A DNA stretch of 62,255 nucleotides from FEN-1297 sp964498065 (GCA_964498065.1 CAZCFZ010000022.1:1-62255); one strand, 5' to 3'; positions 45,273 to 54,121 are shown, counted from the stretch's first letter. The notes: generated from the sequence alone by a model not told the origin. Program-made: numbers and translations.

Positions 45273-46436
45273 TTAACTTTGTCTTTTAAAAAATTCGGCA
45301 GACATTTTTTCCCAAGTATTGTCATCGAATTGTTCAAACTCACCTATATATAATTGTTCGTCTGTTACAGGCGAAGTTTTGCCTGCGGGAACAATTTTCT
45401 TTCTCAACTCAAGGAAATGATCTAAATCATCTTGATAATAATTAACAGCCGCTTTGCCCAATTTAAGATTTTTAATCTCAGAGTCAATATTGTCTGCATC
45501 AATAATGCAAATCCAGTTGGTTTCATATGGCGTAATATCCAGCGCTTCAAGATTAGTATTAAGTAATGTATTAATCCGTGTTATTTTACCGCTAACCGGC
45601 GAATAAAAAGCAATTGAACGTGTACCTTGTTTAATTGAGAATAAAGGTTGTCCTTTTTTTATGATCATTCCTAAATTAGGCAGCTCTATCGAATCAATTT
45701 TGCCTACAAGTTTTTTTGCAAAATCATCCAGACCGATTTTTGTCGCTCCATCCTCTTCAAGGCTTAACCAGCAGTGATTCTCGGAAATAAATACACCGCC
45801 CGGAATTGCAAATTCATAAGATAAAAAGTGTTTTGAACCTGCCAGGTGGGTAATGTGAACTTTCGGTTTCAGCTGTTTCTGAATTCTGTCCTGTCTTCTA
45901 ATCAGGATTTTTTTAACAAAGTCAAGCAGTTCATCTTCTGTAAAAGGCTTTTGAACATAATCCATCGCACCGAACTTCATACAATCAACTGCCGTCTCAA
46001 CAGTAGCGTATCCGGTAATTATAACAACATCAATATCCGGACGAAGATGCTTTACGGATTTGGTTACTTCGACACCATCCATTTCGGGCATCTTAAGATC
46101 CGTAAAAACAAAATCATAATGATGGGATTGGATTAATCCTAAAGCTTCTTTACCGTTTTCCACGGTATCTACGGAGTAGCCATCCAGAACAAGAATTTTT
46201 CTAAAACTATCAAGAATTACAGATTCATCATCAACACAAAGAATTTTTGCTTTCGGATTTTCTACTTCAACTCGCTTTAATGATTTAGCTTCTCTTGTAT
46301 AATCAAGATTTAAACTAACAACCAAAGCGGCTTCGCGGTCCTTCCTCAATTGTTTTTCTCTTATACTTTTACCGAAGTATCTGATTAGGACGTCCGCAAT
46401 TATAAATAATATGACGGCTAATATTAATAATGGCAT
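45273..46436 (-). CDS. Membrane-anchored response regulator with GcvH-like output domain
   Basis: 387 residues. A single N-terminal helix (LLILAVILFIIADVLIRYF) is followed by a basic linker, a receiver domain (about 62-180; phospho-acceptor D113 in FTDLKMPEMDG, K in VQKPF) and a GcvH-like domain (about 195-310). The latter reads GGVFISENHCWLSLEEDGATKIG ... GQPLFSIKQGTRSIAFYSPVSGKI; the lipoyl-lysine position appears to be Thr, so it is probably not lipoylated. A 75-residue tail follows. There is no DNA-binding domain. It is the last gene of the leftward six-gene operon, 74 bases after the other regulator. Confidence 0.8.
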   Translation of the reverse strand: MPLLILAVILFIIADVLIRYFGKSIREKQLRKDREAALVVSLNLDYTREAKSLKRVEVENPKAKILCVDDESVILDSFRKILVLDGYSVDTVENGKEALGLIQSHHYDFVFTDLKMPEMDGVEVTKSVKHLRPDIDVVIITGYATVETAVDCMKFGAMDYVQKPFTEDELLDFVKKILIRRQDRIQKQLKPKVHITHLAGSKHFLSYEFAIPGGVFISENHCWLSLEEDGATKIGLDDFAKKLVGKIDSIELPNLGMIIKKGQPLFSIKQGTRSIAFYSPVSGKITRINTLLNTNLEALDITPYETNWICIIDADNIDSEIKNLKLGKAAVNYYQDDLDHFLELRKKIVPAGKTSPVTDEQLYIGEFEQFDDNTWEKMSAEFFKRQS

Positions 46437-46510
46437 TTTCAGTTCTCCTTTAGAATAATTTTACTGAAATTATTTCGTTATTATTTTTATTCATTCTTTA
46501 TATATGTTTA

Positions 46511-47314
46511 TTAAAGCCTGTCGGAACTACACGGAATAAGGCGCTTCAACTCATAGTCACTTTCCGCAGGAATGATTCTATAGAACCAGCCGTTGAAATA
46601 CGGATCCTTTTCAACAATACTTTTATCCGTTAGTAAAAGTTCATTCCTTTCAATTATTCTTCCTGTTACAGGACTTAAAACCGTATGATTTAAACCATCT
46701 TTTGATTCTATTTGTGCACAAGGATTACCCTGAACAATTTCGTCGTCTATCTTATGCAATTCTATTTGTTCGATTGATTCAATTGTTTTAATATACAAAT
46801 CAGTTACACCTAAAAGAACAGAGCCTGTATTTTCCAGTGAAGCCCAGCTGGAATATCCAAGTCGATAATATTTTGCAGGGCACGGAACATAAATTATTGA
46901 AGTATCATCAGACTGATTAGTTGAATTTATTATTTTTTGTAATTCCAAATATTTAATGCCGCGTTTAACCGAGTTAAGTAATTCATCAGCAGTAAAAGGT
47001 TTCGGAATAAAATCTATTGCACCTTTGTATAGCGATTTAACAGCGTTTTCAACTGTCGAATATCCGGTTGTCATTATAACCGGTGAAATAATTTTTTCCT
47101 TCGAAATTTCATTTAATAATTGAAATCCGTCAACATCAGGCATCATTATGTCACAAATTATAAGATTGTATATATTTTTTTTCAGTTTTTGCAGGGCATC
47201 ATTTGCGTCTATAGAATAGTCGACTTTATAACCTTCTGCCGAACAAATCTTAACGACTGCATCAATTATAACCTGTTCATCGTCTACAATTAATATGTCG
47301 AATTGTTTATTCAT
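46511..47314 (-). CDS. Response regulator with GcvH-like output domain (soluble)
   Basis: 267 residues. The receiver domain (about 1-120) is complete with D11, D12, D55 in LIICDIMMPDVDG, and K in FIPKPFTADEL. The second domain (about 150-255) follows the GcvH pattern: AKYYRLGYSSWASLENTGSVLLGVTDL ... EIVQGNPCAQIESKDGLNHTVLSPVTGRI ... FNGWFYRIIP. Where GcvH carries its lipoyl lysine, this protein appears to have Gly. It starts 1 base after the sensor kinase stop, so the kinase is its likely phosphodonor. With no DNA-binding domain, its output must be by protein contact. Confidence 0.82.
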   Translation of the reverse strand: MNKQFDILIVDDEQVIIDAVVKICSAEGYKVDYSIDANDALQKLKKNIYNLIICDIMMPDVDGFQLLNEISKEKIISPVIMTTGYSTVENAVKSLYKGAIDFIPKPFTADELLNSVKRGIKYLELQKIINSTNQSDDTSIIYVPCPAKYYRLGYSSWASLENTGSVLLGVTDLYIKTIESIEQIELHKIDDEIVQGNPCAQIESKDGLNHTVLSPVTGRIIERNELLLTDKSIVEKDPYFNGWFYRIIPAESDYELKRLIPCSSDRL

Positions 47315-47315
47315 T

Positions 47316-49184
47316 TTATCTTATTTGTTTCAAAGGTAATCTGATAATAAATGTAGTTCCCTTATTAAGTTCACTTTCAACATTAATTGTTCCATTATGA
47401 TTATCGATAATTCCCCAAATTACAGCTAAACCTAATCCTGTTCCCTTTTGTCCTTTTGTACTATAAAAAGGTTCAAAAATTCTGATTAAATCTTCTTTAG
47501 AAATACCGCATCCGGTATCGGATATTCTAACTTCTATATAATCTTTTTGACCTCCTAAGTCAACTGCGTCCCATTTTTGCCAATCACATGTTTTGCTTAT
47601 ACATCCTTCAAAATATCCCTGCTGCGGAACTTCGAAAGTATAAATGGGTGAACCGCACTTAGGACATTTTTTACCTTCTTCCGTTAATGAAGTGTTGCAT
47701 TGCGGACACATTATCTGAATATTTTTTTTAAGGTCTATTTCTATGCCGTATAAATGGCGGAATTTCCCGTATACCGGATCGAGGTTCACAAATCCTTCAT
47801 TGCCGTTTGAACGAACCTTAATTTTAACGGAAGACATGCCGCCAATCTTAACCTCGGAGTCAATTAATTCATGCCTTTTGGGGCAGACAGCTTTTTTGAC
47901 ATGTGTAATTCCGTACGGAGATAGTTTTAAAAGTGAAGAAGATAAAGTAATTGTTCCGCCGTTTTTCCCAATTGCATCCGAAGCATTTACAATTAGATTA
48001 ATAAAAACTTGTTGTATTTGGTTTGAATCTACCGTAATTGTAGGCAAAGCCGGTTCCAAATTTTTTTCAAGTTTTATATGATTGATTGAAAGCTGATTTT
48101 CCACAACATTAATTGCATGTTCAATAATTTCATTCATTTTTGCTTCATTCTTTTTAGGAACAGATTGCCTTGCAAAATCCAACAAACTTTTAACTATCTC
48201 GCGGCTTCTTTTAGTCTCGCGAACAATTACTTTTAAATCCTCCTGTAATTCAGGATTGTCCTGGGTCCTTTTAAGTAAAAAACTGCTGTATGTTAATACA
48301 CCCGTAAGCGGATTATTTATTTCATGCGCAACGCCTGCCGCTAGTCTGCCTAATGATGCCAGTTTATCCGATTGAAATAATTGCAGCCTCGCTTCCGAAA
48401 GTTTTTTTGTCATAATATTAAAAGAATGTGCAAGTATCCCAAGTTCATCTTTACGAATATTTTGGATAGTATAATTAAGATTTCCGGTGCCTACCTGGTT
48501 TGTTGCATGTAAAAGTTCTTTCACCGGTTTATCTACCCATTTTCTAACAAAGAAACCAATTATGAAACTTAAAGCCAAGACAGCTGTAATTGCAAAAATT
48601 ACAATTTCTATTTCGCCTTGTTTGATTTGCTTATCGACTTCTTCAAGAGAAATGGCTACATCCAATACTCCCAGCACTGTTTGGCTTTTTAAATGTGCAT
48701 GACAGCTTGCAGACCAACATGATTGTTCATTATAAATTGGGCTGATTATTCCCATAACTCTCGGAGAATTTGCAGAGGTTCTGAAAATTCTTGTTCTATC
48801 TTTTATTGCCAATCTTTCTAGAGGTTTATTTGCAGCATGGCAGGCATAACAGCTCTCGGCTTTTTTGTCTACCATTTTTCCTATGTCTTTATGGTTTGAG
48901 GAATAAATAATTTCGCCTATTTTATTTAATACTCTTACGCTTCTTATTCCCGGCTGCTGCCCGATAGTGTTTATAATTATATTTATGCGGTCTCTTTGAT
49001 TTAAAAGCATGTCGTATCTGGTGCTGTGTTTTACGGTTTCACTTAGCTGATTAGCACTTCTTTCGACTTCTGCCAATAAGCTGCTGCTGTGCGATTGAAT
49101 ATTAAAATAGGAAAAAATTCCAATAGTCAATAAAGCGGTTACGCCGACAGCAACAATTAATTTAAATCCGATTTTCTTAAACAT
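47316..49184 (-). CDS. Haem-motif sensor histidine kinase with a zinc-ribbon insert in the ATPase domain
   Basis: 622 residues. Two membrane helices (about 8-28 and 193-213) enclose a periplasmic sensor with C112-YA-C115-H116 and a CX4CH motif C156-WSAS-C161-H162, so one or two c-type haems are likely. HAMP (about 214-266) and the His-kinase domain (H287 in AHEINNPL) follow. The ATPase domain is split: between the N-box (INLIVNASDAI, 395-405) and G1 box (DTGCGI, 556-561) lies an extra block of about 125 residues containing C493-PQ-C496, C507-PK-C510 and further cysteines, a zinc-ribbon pattern. G2/F boxes are normal. It precedes and overlaps nothing; the regulator starts 1 base later. Confidence 0.9.
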   Translation of the reverse strand: MFKKIGFKLIVAVGVTALLTIGIFSYFNIQSHSSSLLAEVERSANQLSETVKHSTRYDMLLNQRDRINIIINTIGQQPGIRSVRVLNKIGEIIYSSNHKDIGKMVDKKAESCYACHAANKPLERLAIKDRTRIFRTSANSPRVMGIISPIYNEQSCWSASCHAHLKSQTVLGVLDVAISLEEVDKQIKQGEIEIVIFAITAVLALSFIIGFFVRKWVDKPVKELLHATNQVGTGNLNYTIQNIRKDELGILAHSFNIMTKKLSEARLQLFQSDKLASLGRLAAGVAHEINNPLTGVLTYSSFLLKRTQDNPELQEDLKVIVRETKRSREIVKSLLDFARQSVPKKNEAKMNEIIEHAINVVENQLSINHIKLEKNLEPALPTITVDSNQIQQVFINLIVNASDAIGKNGGTITLSSSLLKLSPYGITHVKKAVCPKRHELIDSEVKIGGMSSVKIKVRSNGNEGFVNLDPVYGKFRHLYGIEIDLKKNIQIMCPQCNTSLTEEGKKCPKCGSPIYTFEVPQQGYFEGCISKTCDWQKWDAVDLGGQKDYIEVRISDTGCGISKEDLIRIFEPFYSTKGQKGTGLGLAVIWGIIDNHNGTINVESELNKGTTFIIRLPLKQIR

Positions 49185-49196
49185 TTTTATTATTCC

Positions 49197-49217
49197 AAAT
49201 GATAATCTATATCATTT
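49197..49217. promoter_or_regulatory. Short inverted repeat upstream of the sensor kinase gene
   Basis: AAATGATA (49197-49204) and TATCATTT (49210-49217) flank 5 bases, 13 bases before the kinase start codon. It could be an operator (it vaguely resembles a Fur box) or an RNA hairpin within the operon; I cannot decide. Confidence 0.3.
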
Positions 49218-49273
49218 TTTGTAAATAAAAATTAATAATTTCATTCAATAAATTATTCTAATTTAATTATTTC

Positions 49274-50434
49274 TTACATTTTTATATTCAATAATTTCCC
49301 GGGTTTATCCTTCGGAAAATTCTTATCATCATGACAACCAGTACATGTCGGCTGTTTGGAAAAATCTTTATCTAAATGACAATTTTCGCAATCAAGTTCT
49401 ACATGGTTGTCATTTAATTTTAATCCTGTAACCGAATGATCGAATTTACCCTGCACAAAATTATTGTGGCATTTTGTACATGTAGGATCAAGCTTCATAT
49501 ACTTTTCAGATTTACCATGACATTTGGAACAAGCTAAGTTTTGGTGGAAACGGTTTAATGCCCAGCCTGTTGTTGCTTCATGGTTAAATGGTTTTGCTTC
49601 TTTATTTTTATGACAACTTGTGCATTTATCATCTTGGTGGCATGAAAAGCAAGGTTGATGATGTTGATCTGCAGATTTATGAATTTTTACCGGGAGGCCG
49701 CTTGAGAAAACTGCATTCATTGTCGCTTTCTCTTTATCATGGCACTGAGTACAATTTTCATTCTTATGACAGCTAATACAGGTTATTCCGAAACTGTTAA
49801 TATGTTCATCATGATAAAAAGTTACGAACTTGCCTTTATTATTATTTGTTTCGTAGACAATCTTTTTCGGTTCCTCAATTTTCGGATGACTTTTCCCAGT
49901 AATTTTGTTTATAGTTGAATTAATACTGTTTGGCTTTTTATCATTTTTTAATGCATGGCATGATACGCAACTATTTTCGTGACTCCATTCACGATGACAG
50001 TTAATGCATTGACGATGATATGCAGCTTCTAAATCAGGCTTACTTATATCATCTCTTTTCCTTTCAGCATTATGGCAATTTTTACAAGGTTGAATTAAAC
50101 CAGTAGTATTATAATGATGACAGGTTTTGCATCCGCCCGACATTTCCGACATTTGCGCATGTAGTTTATGAGGAAATACGACCGGCATATACTTATCAGA
50201 CAATTCCTTAAGTACCTCAACTTCGGGTGCTTTATCCGGGGATTCATCCAGGTTGCTCATCTGAGCTCTTGGACATTGATTTAAACAAGGGTCCTGTCTT
50301 GTCGGTACGTCGCAGGCATGACATGTTTTACAAGTCAGTTTTGTTATCGGATGATTTTTATCCTGTTTATTTTGACCGAAACAGAAAGAAGTAGTAATAA
50401 TAAATAATATCAATATGTAATTTATTTTAGTCAT
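49274..50434 (-). CDS. Exported 13-CxxCH multihaem cytochrome c
   Basis: 386 residues with a Sec signal (KINYILILFIITTSFCFGQ). I count 13 CxxCH motifs: CKTCH twice, CKNCH, CINCH, CVSCH, CISCH, CTQCH, CFSCH, CTSCH, CSKCH, CTKCH, CENCH and CTGCH, with many extra His as distal ligands. An additional Cys-rich stretch (CDVPTRQDPCLNQC) near residue 40 lacks the His. It is encoded 2 bases after the HybB-like subunit, so it is the natural periplasmic electron partner of the HybA/HybB-like pair. It is not a recognised nitrite or tetrathionate reductase. Confidence 0.92.
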   Translation of the reverse strand: MTKINYILILFIITTSFCFGQNKQDKNHPITKLTCKTCHACDVPTRQDPCLNQCPRAQMSNLDESPDKAPEVEVLKELSDKYMPVVFPHKLHAQMSEMSGGCKTCHHYNTTGLIQPCKNCHNAERKRDDISKPDLEAAYHRQCINCHREWSHENSCVSCHALKNDKKPNSINSTINKITGKSHPKIEEPKKIVYETNNNKGKFVTFYHDEHINSFGITCISCHKNENCTQCHDKEKATMNAVFSSGLPVKIHKSADQHHQPCFSCHQDDKCTSCHKNKEAKPFNHEATTGWALNRFHQNLACSKCHGKSEKYMKLDPTCTKCHNNFVQGKFDHSVTGLKLNDNHVELDCENCHLDKDFSKQPTCTGCHDDKNFPKDKPGKLLNIKM

Positions 50435-50436
50435 TT

Positions 50437-51678
50437 TTAATTTCCCCTAATTTTAAATTTAGTTTGGATCATGTAATTTTTATCCGGTAAACTAATGACA
50501 GGGAAATTCATAACTATAAATCTGTAAGCTAATACCAATAATGCAATAAAACCTAGGGTAACGGAAATTTCTCCAAAAGATGGAAGATATGCACCGAACG
50601 AATAAGGCGGTTTATAAGCCACAATAAAGTTATCTATTCTATTTAACAGCACACCAAATATTACTAGAGATGAAGCAATAAATAAAAGTACTTTCGACTT
50701 TAATACTGACTCGGAAAGGAACATTCTTAGTGGGATTATAGCGCCGAACAAAACCTCTATGATAAACATAACGCTTTGAAGATTAAATTGAGTTAAATAC
50801 ACAAATGTTCCGCGTATAACCATATCTCCGATTTTAAATGCTAAAAATACTCCAAGTATCGGCGGGACCATTCTTCCCAAACCGGATAGAGTCTCCATTT
50901 CTGTTTTTATACCAAAGGAATGTGAAGCAATGATGGATTCAAAAATAACCATAGGAAAACCTACTGAGATAGCAGACAATAAAAACAATAAAGGAAGAAT
51001 TGGAGTCTGCCACAATGGATGCATCTTTGGTCCAGCAATAATCATCAGGGTCCCAAGAGATGATTGATGTAATGTTGAAAGAACTACACCTAAAATGATA
51101 AAGAAAAACATTACTTTTGATAAACTTATATCCAGAATTCTTAAAAGTTTGTCAACCGGTTTATTCAAAAAAGAAATAAAACCTTTCAAATTTACATTCC
51201 CGATAAATCTTTCGGTTACGACAGGAAGGAACTCAATGTATAAAGTTGTAAGATACATCATTACACAGATGCCTACTTCAAAAAGTGCTGAACTTCCATT
51301 CCAGAAAATTAAAGGATGCCAAATGAAATACCATCTGCCAATATCAACAGAAACACCTAAAGCAACAAAAGTATAACCAAGCATTGCGGTTAGCAAAGCC
51401 GGTCTTGTAATAACATTATATTCTTCTTTATGAATTACATGGCTTAGTGCAGCGGTTGTGAAACCTCCGGCGGCTAATGCTACACCTGCGGCTACATCCA
51501 CACCAATCCATAATCCCCACGGGTATTGATTATTTAAATTTGTTACTGCTCCTAACCCTAAGAAAAACCTTCCGGCTAAAAAAATCAACCCGTTGAGTGC
51601 AATAATTGCAACTACAATAACACCGGGAGTAAAAAATTTTTTTTGAATCGGAACCGGTTTAAGATAATTTTTCATCAA
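50437..51678 (-). CDS. NrfD/HybB-like integral membrane quinone-side subunit, first copy
   Basis: 413 residues with about ten membrane helices. Family signatures: FLGLGAVTNLNNQYPWGLWIGVDVAAGVALAAGGFTTAALSHV and GRWYFIWHPLIFWNGSSALFEVG, which match HybB of hydrogenase-2 and related PsrC/NrfD subunits that exchange electrons with menaquinone. Its ATG overlaps the ferredoxin's stop (ATGA), so the two are translated together. No hydrogenase subunits are nearby; electrons more probably pass between quinone, ferredoxin and the multihaem cytochrome. Confidence 0.9.
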   Translation of the reverse strand: MMKNYLKPVPIQKKFFTPGVIVVAIIALNGLIFLAGRFFLGLGAVTNLNNQYPWGLWIGVDVAAGVALAAGGFTTAALSHVIHKEEYNVITRPALLTAMLGYTFVALGVSVDIGRWYFIWHPLIFWNGSSALFEVGICVMMYLTTLYIEFLPVVTERFIGNVNLKGFISFLNKPVDKLLRILDISLSKVMFFFIILGVVLSTLHQSSLGTLMIIAGPKMHPLWQTPILPLLFLLSAISVGFPMVIFESIIASHSFGIKTEMETLSGLGRMVPPILGVFLAFKIGDMVIRGTFVYLTQFNLQSVMFIIEVLFGAIIPLRMFLSESVLKSKVLLFIASSLVIFGVLLNRIDNFIVAYKPPYSFGAYLPSFGEISVTLGFIALLVLAYRFIVMNFPVISLPDKNYMIQTKFKIRGN

Positions 51679-52580
51679 TTTTTCTCCTGTTCTGATTCAT
51701 TTCTTTTTTTTGTTATCCACATGATACCTCCTAATATTGCATACAAAGAAACAGGCGGTACAAAGTAAGCGAATATTCCATGCTGAATTGATTCGGAAGT
51801 ACCAGGCATTGTTTTATCCCCTGGATTTGGAAATGCCAATTTTGCAAAATCCTGGTTTGCTAAATACATCCATGATGTTCCACCTGCTTCATACTCACCA
51901 TAAATATGATTAATATATCTATCAGGATTTCGTTTTATTTTTTCTCTTGCTATTCTAATTAATTCTGACCGAGTCCCGTATGTTAGAGTCTCAACGGGGC
52001 AAATTTCCACACAAGCCGGTAACTTGCCTTTTTTGGTCCTTTCAAAGCAAAAATCACATTTCATTATTTTTGGATTTAAAGCTTTATCGTACTGGAAAGA
52101 TGGTACTTGAAATGGACATGCAACCATGCAGTATCTACACCCGATGCATTTACTTGTATCCCAAATTACCGAACCGTTTTCTTGTTTTGACATAGCACCG
52201 ACTATACACGCTGAGACGCATGCGGGATGATCACAGTGCATACATTGTACTTTGACATCAGTAGGTAAAGAAACATTCTGAGGATTGGGATATTCATTCA
52301 CAACCGTAAGTGCTTTTTCATTTGGTCTTCTCATCTTCTTAAAAACGGATCTGTCTGCATATTCGTCTCTCGGTTGAGTAGAAATATCATGAGCTGTTTT
52401 ACAAGCCCATTCACATTTCCTGCAACCGATACAAACTGTTGTATCAACAAGAACACCCATCCTATCATCAGAAAGGACATCTTTTGGTTTGGCTTTAGTC
52501 TTATTGGAAGATAAACCGGCTATTGCAGTACCTAATAATGCACCGGTTTTTAAGAAATCTCGTCTGTTTTGTTTTTGCAT
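51675..52580 (-). CDS. HybA-like four-[4Fe-4S] ferredoxin with Tat signal and C-terminal membrane anchor
   Basis: 301 residues. A twin-arginine signal (NRRDFLKTGALLGTAIAGL) sends it to the periplasm. Sixteen cysteines make four clusters: CIGCRKCEWAC, CMHCDHPACVSAC, CIGCRYCMVAC and CDFCF...CVEIC. A C-terminal helix (GIFAYFVPPVSLYAILGGIMWI) anchors it. This is the layout of HybA, which passes electrons to HybB. It is the first gene of the leftward operon; GGGGCAT lies before the ATG. The second operon encodes a paralogue without the signal peptide. Confidence 0.92.
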   Translation of the reverse strand: MQKQNRRDFLKTGALLGTAIAGLSSNKTKAKPKDVLSDDRMGVLVDTTVCIGCRKCEWACKTAHDISTQPRDEYADRSVFKKMRRPNEKALTVVNEYPNPQNVSLPTDVKVQCMHCDHPACVSACIVGAMSKQENGSVIWDTSKCIGCRYCMVACPFQVPSFQYDKALNPKIMKCDFCFERTKKGKLPACVEICPVETLTYGTRSELIRIAREKIKRNPDRYINHIYGEYEAGGTSWMYLANQDFAKLAFPNPGDKTMPGTSESIQHGIFAYFVPPVSLYAILGGIMWITKKRNESEQEKN

Positions 52581-53145
52581 GTTAATGCCCCTTTATTCAG
52601 GATTATTCGGTTTAATTATTTGCTTTTAACTATTATTGTTAATATAAAACTATGCCAAAGAACGCTTTTCATTTGGCAAATAAATTTTGCTTGTTTTAAT
52701 TTTCAAAAAATGAAAAAGGAGAATTCTTTTATATTTATTTAATGAAATTTTGTGTGAGTGTATTTCTCACTGTTGGTAATAGATGTAAAAAATATTTACT
52801 GTAAGTGAGAAAGGTTTTATGAAAAAATATTCCTTCTTAATTAGAATAAACTCGTTTAAAATTGTTGAATAGAAATAATTGTCGAATTGCAAATTTATTT
52901 CATAAATTAAGGTAAAATTCTTCCAAGTTTAAATTAATGTTTGGCATTAATATCATGCTTGATATTTCAACACACCATTGATGAATATCCTTACAATTTT
53001 TTCATTTCTCAGTGCAAATTAATTATTCAACTTTCCTATATCTTTATATAATATAAATAGTTACAACTAATATTAAAAATCTGTTTCTAATGGTATACTA
53101 GTTGACCTTATAGTAAATGAATTAAAGAATTTAAGGAGTAAAGTA
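52581..53145. promoter_or_regulatory. 565-base divergent control region between the two redox operons
   Basis: It has no convincing ORF. It must carry both operon promoters. A weak sigma70-like pair TTGACC (53102-53107) and AAGAAT (53125-53130) precedes the rightward operon. Motifs with TTTCTCA recur at 52763, 52804 (inverted) and 53005. Two GG/GC pairs resembling sigma54 sites (52675 and 52943) have a 12-base instead of 10-base gap and are not counted. Confidence 0.5.
52763..52812. promoter_or_regulatory. Inverted TTTCTCACT motif pair, candidate activator site
   Basis: TTTCTCACT (52763-52771) and AGTGAGAAA (52804-52812) are exact reverse complements 32 bases apart; a further GTGAG (52754-52758) precedes them. 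The same core appears in the inverted repeat at 60417-60468, so this may be the binding motif of the NtrC-type regulator encoded here. Confidence 0.4.
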
Positions 53146-53403
53146 ATGCTTACCTTTTTGCTAATCTTAGCGTTGGTTTTTATAGGGGTAGATATTTTTG
53201 TTCGTTTAGTTATAGACCCACTAGCAGATAAACAGAATAAAAAGGATCGGAAAAAATCGGGATCCCTTACAACAAAGCCATTAATAGGTATTGTCGGTGT
53301 TACACTATATGATGGAGGTGAAATAAAAGATAACACAGATGAAAAAAAATCTGATGCTGAAAATTTTAAAAATGAAATTCCGAATCAGATTAAAGAAAGT
53401 TAA
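53146..53403 (+). CDS. Small one-helix membrane protein with a C-terminal TLYDGG motif
   Basis: 85 residues: N-terminal membrane helix (MLTFLLILALVFIGVDIFVR), a very basic stretch (DKQNKKDRKKSG), then GVTLYDGGE (DGG at 56-58) and an acidic tail. The N-terminal 35 residues resemble the membrane anchor of the GcvH-type response regulator in the opposite operon (LLILA..., R..., KQ.(K/R)KDR). The TxYDGG motif recurs in two other proteins of this operon. AAGGAG is 8 bases before the ATG. No known function; probably an anchor or docking subunit. Confidence 0.7.
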   Translation: MLTFLLILALVFIGVDIFVRLVIDPLADKQNKKDRKKSGSLTTKPLIGIVGVTLYDGGEIKDNTDEKKSDAENFKNEIPNQIKES

Positions 53404-53437
53404 ATACTGACATAAAAAAATTTAATACGAGAAAAAT

Positions 53438-54109
53438 ATGGTTGCTATTTCTGTAGTACTTGCATTTTTATTTTTTATCTTGATTGATATTGCGGTTCTT
53501 AAATATCAAGGAAAGTCACACCCTGCTTTTGAAAATAAAGCCAAAGATAAAATGGTTCCAATATTTGTTAACGGTTTTGATTTACCTGAAGATGTCTTTT
53601 TATCAAAGGGACATACATGGGCTAAAAAACTTCCATATGGTTTGTACCAAATTGGCATAGATAATTTTATTCTTCAAGCCTTCAAAAAAATTTCTGTAAA
53701 TAAGGTATCTGAATTTGGAAGCGAATTGAAAAAAGGAGATGTAATAATGGAAGTAGAGGTGGAGAATAAAATTTTAAAATTCCGTTCTCCCCTGGATGGA
53801 ATAATAAAATCTATCAATAATATAACTCAGGAAGAAAATAAAATATTAAATCCTTATGTACAATGGCAAGTTATGTTGCGGCCACTGAATGAAAAGGAAG
53901 ATAGAAATAAACTATTGTCAGGTAAGAAAGCATCAGTTTGGCTGAATGAACAATTTAAAAAGTTAGAAGAATTTATCTCTATTCATGCTGGAAATTTAGA
54001 ATTAGCCGGAACAACAATGTATGATGGAGGTAAGCCAGTAGATAATGCATCTGCATTAATTCTTGAAAGCAACATAGAGGATTTTGAAAAAGAATTTCTC
54101 ACATTTTAG
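53438..54109 (+). CDS. Membrane-anchored GcvH-like protein lacking the lipoyl lysine
   Basis: 223 residues: an N-terminal helix (VVLAFLFFILIDIAVLKY), then a GcvH-like domain (about 45-150) reading LSKGHTWAKKLPYGLYQIGIDNFI ... LKKGDVIMEVEVENKILKFRSPLDGII ... NPYVQWQVMLRP. The lipoyl position (normally Lys in ESVKA) is best aligned to N110. The C-terminal part carries GTTMYDGGKP (193-198). With a membrane anchor and no lipoate site it cannot serve the glycine cleavage complex. It lies between the small anchor protein and the ferredoxin, 34 and 12 bases away. Confidence 0.78.
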   Translation: MVAISVVLAFLFFILIDIAVLKYQGKSHPAFENKAKDKMVPIFVNGFDLPEDVFLSKGHTWAKKLPYGLYQIGIDNFILQAFKKISVNKVSEFGSELKKGDVIMEVEVENKILKFRSPLDGIIKSINNITQEENKILNPYVQWQVMLRPLNEKEDRNKLLSGKKASVWLNEQFKKLEEFISIHAGNLELAGTTMYDGGKPVDNASALILESNIEDFEKEFLTF

Positions 54110-54121
54110 TCGGGGTAGAAA

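Noticed and set aside
52672..52960. Two sigma54-like sequences (TTGGCAAATAAATTTTGCTTG-type at 52674 and a similar one at 52942) in the divergent control region.
   Set aside because: The GG and GC elements are 12 bases apart instead of the required 10 in both cases, so they are unlikely to work as -24/-12 promoters.
45273..54109. Glycine cleavage system, suggested by several GcvH-like domains.
   Set aside because: There are no gcvP/gcvT-type genes, the lipoyl lysine is absent in each case, and the domains are fused to receivers or membrane anchors.
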